From NCBI GenBank assembly GCA_025457985.1, contig JALOTI010000061.1, forward strand, positions 1-8,557: DNA of 8,557 bases. Reading direction: 5' to 3'. Of this stretch, positions 7,121 to 8,557 are shown in pieces. A program made the position numbers and the translations under genes. Source of the stretch: Leptospira sp. (GTDB lineage Bacteria; Spirochaetota; Leptospiria; Leptospirales; Leptospiraceae). Position 1 is the first letter of the stretch. Each line of letters starts with the position of its first letter. The notes below the pieces were generated by a model, which was not told the DNA's origin, did no database searches, and saw nothing but the letters and a program-made list of their open reading frames with translations.

Positions 7121-8383
7121 ATGTTACAAAATCATTGGTTCTGCTACTATCTGAAGTTTTTTGTTGGGTTCTTTTCATTGGCTCTCCTTCTTCCTCTCTC
7201 TGCACAAAACACAGGAGATCCTCCCCAACAAACTGCAGAAAAGAAAACCGAAACCCAAGGATCAAAGTTCAAGACCGGATTAGGTCAGGGGATCCAGGCA
7301 GAAACAGAGGATGGAAAACACAATATCCAAATCCGGTTTCGGGCACAAATGCAAGGGAACCAAACCTTCCAATTGGATCCGTCGGAATCTACGACAAATT
7401 TTTTGGTCCGCCGAACTCGGCTTGCGCTCAAGTCTGGACTCTATAATGATACTTGGCTTTTCAAATTACAATTGGGATTTGCCGAGAGGGATATGGAAGG
7501 AGATCGAAGAAATGTAGTCCGAGATGCGAGTGTAACATACAACCAGTATCGAGATTTTAAAATTTCATTCGGACAAATGAAAGTTCCGTTTAGCCGCCAA
7601 CGATTGAATTCATCTGGTGCTCTTCAAACTGTCGATCGCTCCACTATCGGAACAGAACTCAATTTAGATCGGGATGTCGGTGCTTATATCTTTAGCGAAG
7701 ATTTTCTCGGTCAAAAAAGAAAATTTGCATATTATATAGGTGTATTTGGTGGCCAAGGAAGAAATCGAGTTGATCAAAATACTCCTGGTGTCCTCACTGT
7801 TGGCAGATTCATCTACTCTCCGTTTGGTGGAATGTCAAAATCTGGCATGGATAATGATTGGCTAAATGAAGTTGACTTTGTTCGTTACAAAGAACCAAAA
7901 CTTGCAATCGGAGCTTCTGGGGCATTCAATAAAAATTCAAATCGTGCATTGAGTACGAATGGAACCCAATATACATTTGCCAGATTTGATTATAGCCATG
8001 CAACGGGAGATATCTATCTAAAATGGTTGGGTTTTTCCTTTCAATACGAATGGCTTTGGCGCCGAGCAAATACAGGTTATTCGGAAGCAACTGTAAACAA
8101 TGTACTCACGCGAGAATACTCAAGGAGTGGACAGGGATATTTTGTCCAATTGGGGTATCTATTCGAAGCAAATTACGAAATCTGTTTGAGATACGGAGAA
8201 TTTAGACCGTTAGGTGAAACAGATCCAAGTCTCCGGTATTCAAGAGAGGTTGGTGGAGCCGTTTCGTATTATTTTGCGGAACACAATTTAAAACTTCAAA
8301 CGGATTATTTTTACTACACTGGGAATCTATCTGCTGCCGAAGGAGATCATGTTGCAAGAATCCAAATGCAGGTATTTTATTAA
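7121..8383 (+). CDS. Outer-membrane porin of the OprO/OprP (phosphate-selective porin) family
   Basis: The 420-residue precursor has a signal peptide (about 1-28, hydrophobic 12-27, likely cut after LSA), a short polar linker rich in Q, E, T and K (29-48), then a beta-barrel of alternating polar and hydrophobic strands ending in the aromatic pair FY, a usual barrel assembly signal. Family marks are the FLVRRTRLALKSGLYND strand (94-110), the DFKISFGQMKVPFSRQRL block (145-162) with the following ALQTVDRS, and RDVGAYIF (184-191). Length fits the family. Members form channels for phosphate, polyphosphate or other small anions in the outer membrane, but substrate cannot be read from the sequence, and many relatives lack the arginine ladder of true OprP. 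No N-terminal coiled-coil is obvious. It starts 12 bases after the lipoprotein gene without a clear ribosome binding site, suggesting translational coupling, and ends one base before the next lipoprotein gene. Confidence 0.92.
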   Translation: MLQNHWFCYYLKFFVGFFSLALLLPLSAQNTGDPPQQTAEKKTETQGSKFKTGLGQGIQAETEDGKHNIQIRFRAQMQGNQTFQLDPSESTTNFLVRRTRLALKSGLYNDTWLFKLQLGFAERDMEGDRRNVVRDASVTYNQYRDFKISFGQMKVPFSRQRLNSSGALQTVDRSTIGTELNLDRDVGAYIFSEDFLGQKRKFAYYIGVFGGQGRNRVDQNTPGVLTVGRFIYSPFGGMSKSGMDNDWLNEVDFVRYKEPKLAIGASGAFNKNSNRALSTNGTQYTFARFDYSHATGDIYLKWLGFSFQYEWLWRRANTGYSEATVNNVLTREYSRSGQGYFVQLGYLFEANYEICLRYGEFRPLGETDPSLRYSREVGGAVSYYFAEHNLKLQTDYFYYTGNLSAAEGDHVARIQMQVFY

Positions 8384-8384
8384 T

Positions 8385-8557
8385 ATGAAACAAAATATCA
8401 AAAATTCTAGTTTTATTTTGATCATATTATGTTTGTTGGTTGGTTGCAAATCTCAACGTAATGCCCGTATCCAAGAAAGACAAGAGGTTTGTTTAAATAC
8501 TATGTTCTTAGCAAGCCAAACGGCGGGCCAACCTGGGTTTTCTGGAACATTTACCTT
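8385..8557 (+). CDS. Putative lipoprotein, N-terminal part only (cut by window end)
   Basis: The ATG at 8385 is one base after the porin stop codon. The product begins MKQNIKNSSFILIILCLLVGC, a lipoprotein signal with two lysines, a hydrophobic core and the lipobox LVGC, so Cys21 would be lipidated. The mature part visible so far (36 residues) starts KSQRNARIQERQEV and includes Cys37; it matches no family I can name. The frame stays open to the end of the window, giving at least 57 codons. The near-zero gap to the porin strongly suggests translational coupling and a shared operon with the two genes upstream. Confidence 0.86.
   Translation, partial: MKQNIKNSSFILIILCLLVGCKSQRNARIQERQEVCLNTMFLASQTAGQPGFSGTFT

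Noticed and set aside
1..8557. Search for mobile elements, CRISPR arrays, tRNA genes and attachment sites
   Set aside because: I found no transposase, integrase, spaced direct repeats, cloverleaf or flanking direct repeats; the gene content looks like ordinary chromosome.

Overview
The window looks like chromosomal DNA of a spirochaete, most likely Leptospira or a close relative. This is inferred from the gene types (a two-domain cyclic-nucleotide-binding regulator next to a STAS protein, and large lipoproteins with short lipoboxes and NHL/LamG repeats) and the fairly AT-rich, A/T-ended codon use. No marker gene is present, so the genus is not proven. I see no tRNA, rRNA, CRISPR array, transposase or phage gene.

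Region 1 (1-2137, + strand) is a regulatory cluster. It opens with a TPR-like protein whose 5' end is interrupted (stop or frameshift near 91-134). Next comes a 403-residue protein with two cyclic-nucleotide-binding (CNB) domains, a TPR-like linker and a winged-helix-like C-terminus. The last gene encodes a 101-residue STAS protein of the anti-sigma-factor-antagonist type. The cluster ends at a perfect 12-bp-stem terminator (2177-2207) that can work in both directions and also serves the convergent gene.

Region 2 (2254-3270, - strand) is a complete GDP-mannose 4,6-dehydratase gene (gmd). It stands alone between the shared terminator and a 148-bp divergent intergenic region. It would supply GDP-4-keto-6-deoxymannose for surface polysaccharide sugars.

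Region 3 (3419-8557, + strand) is a tightly packed cell-envelope operon. A 1229-residue lipoprotein combines two small beta-sandwich repeats, a six-bladed NHL beta-propeller and three concanavalin/LamG-like domains. Twelve bases later comes an OprO/OprP-like outer-membrane porin. One base after that, a second lipoprotein begins and runs off the window. The spacing argues that the three are co-expressed and may work together at the outer membrane. The most interesting parts of the window are the domain layout of the large lipoprotein (even cysteine count per domain, propeller closed by its N-terminal strand, three-blade periodicity), its pairing with a porin, and the broken 5' end of the first gene.
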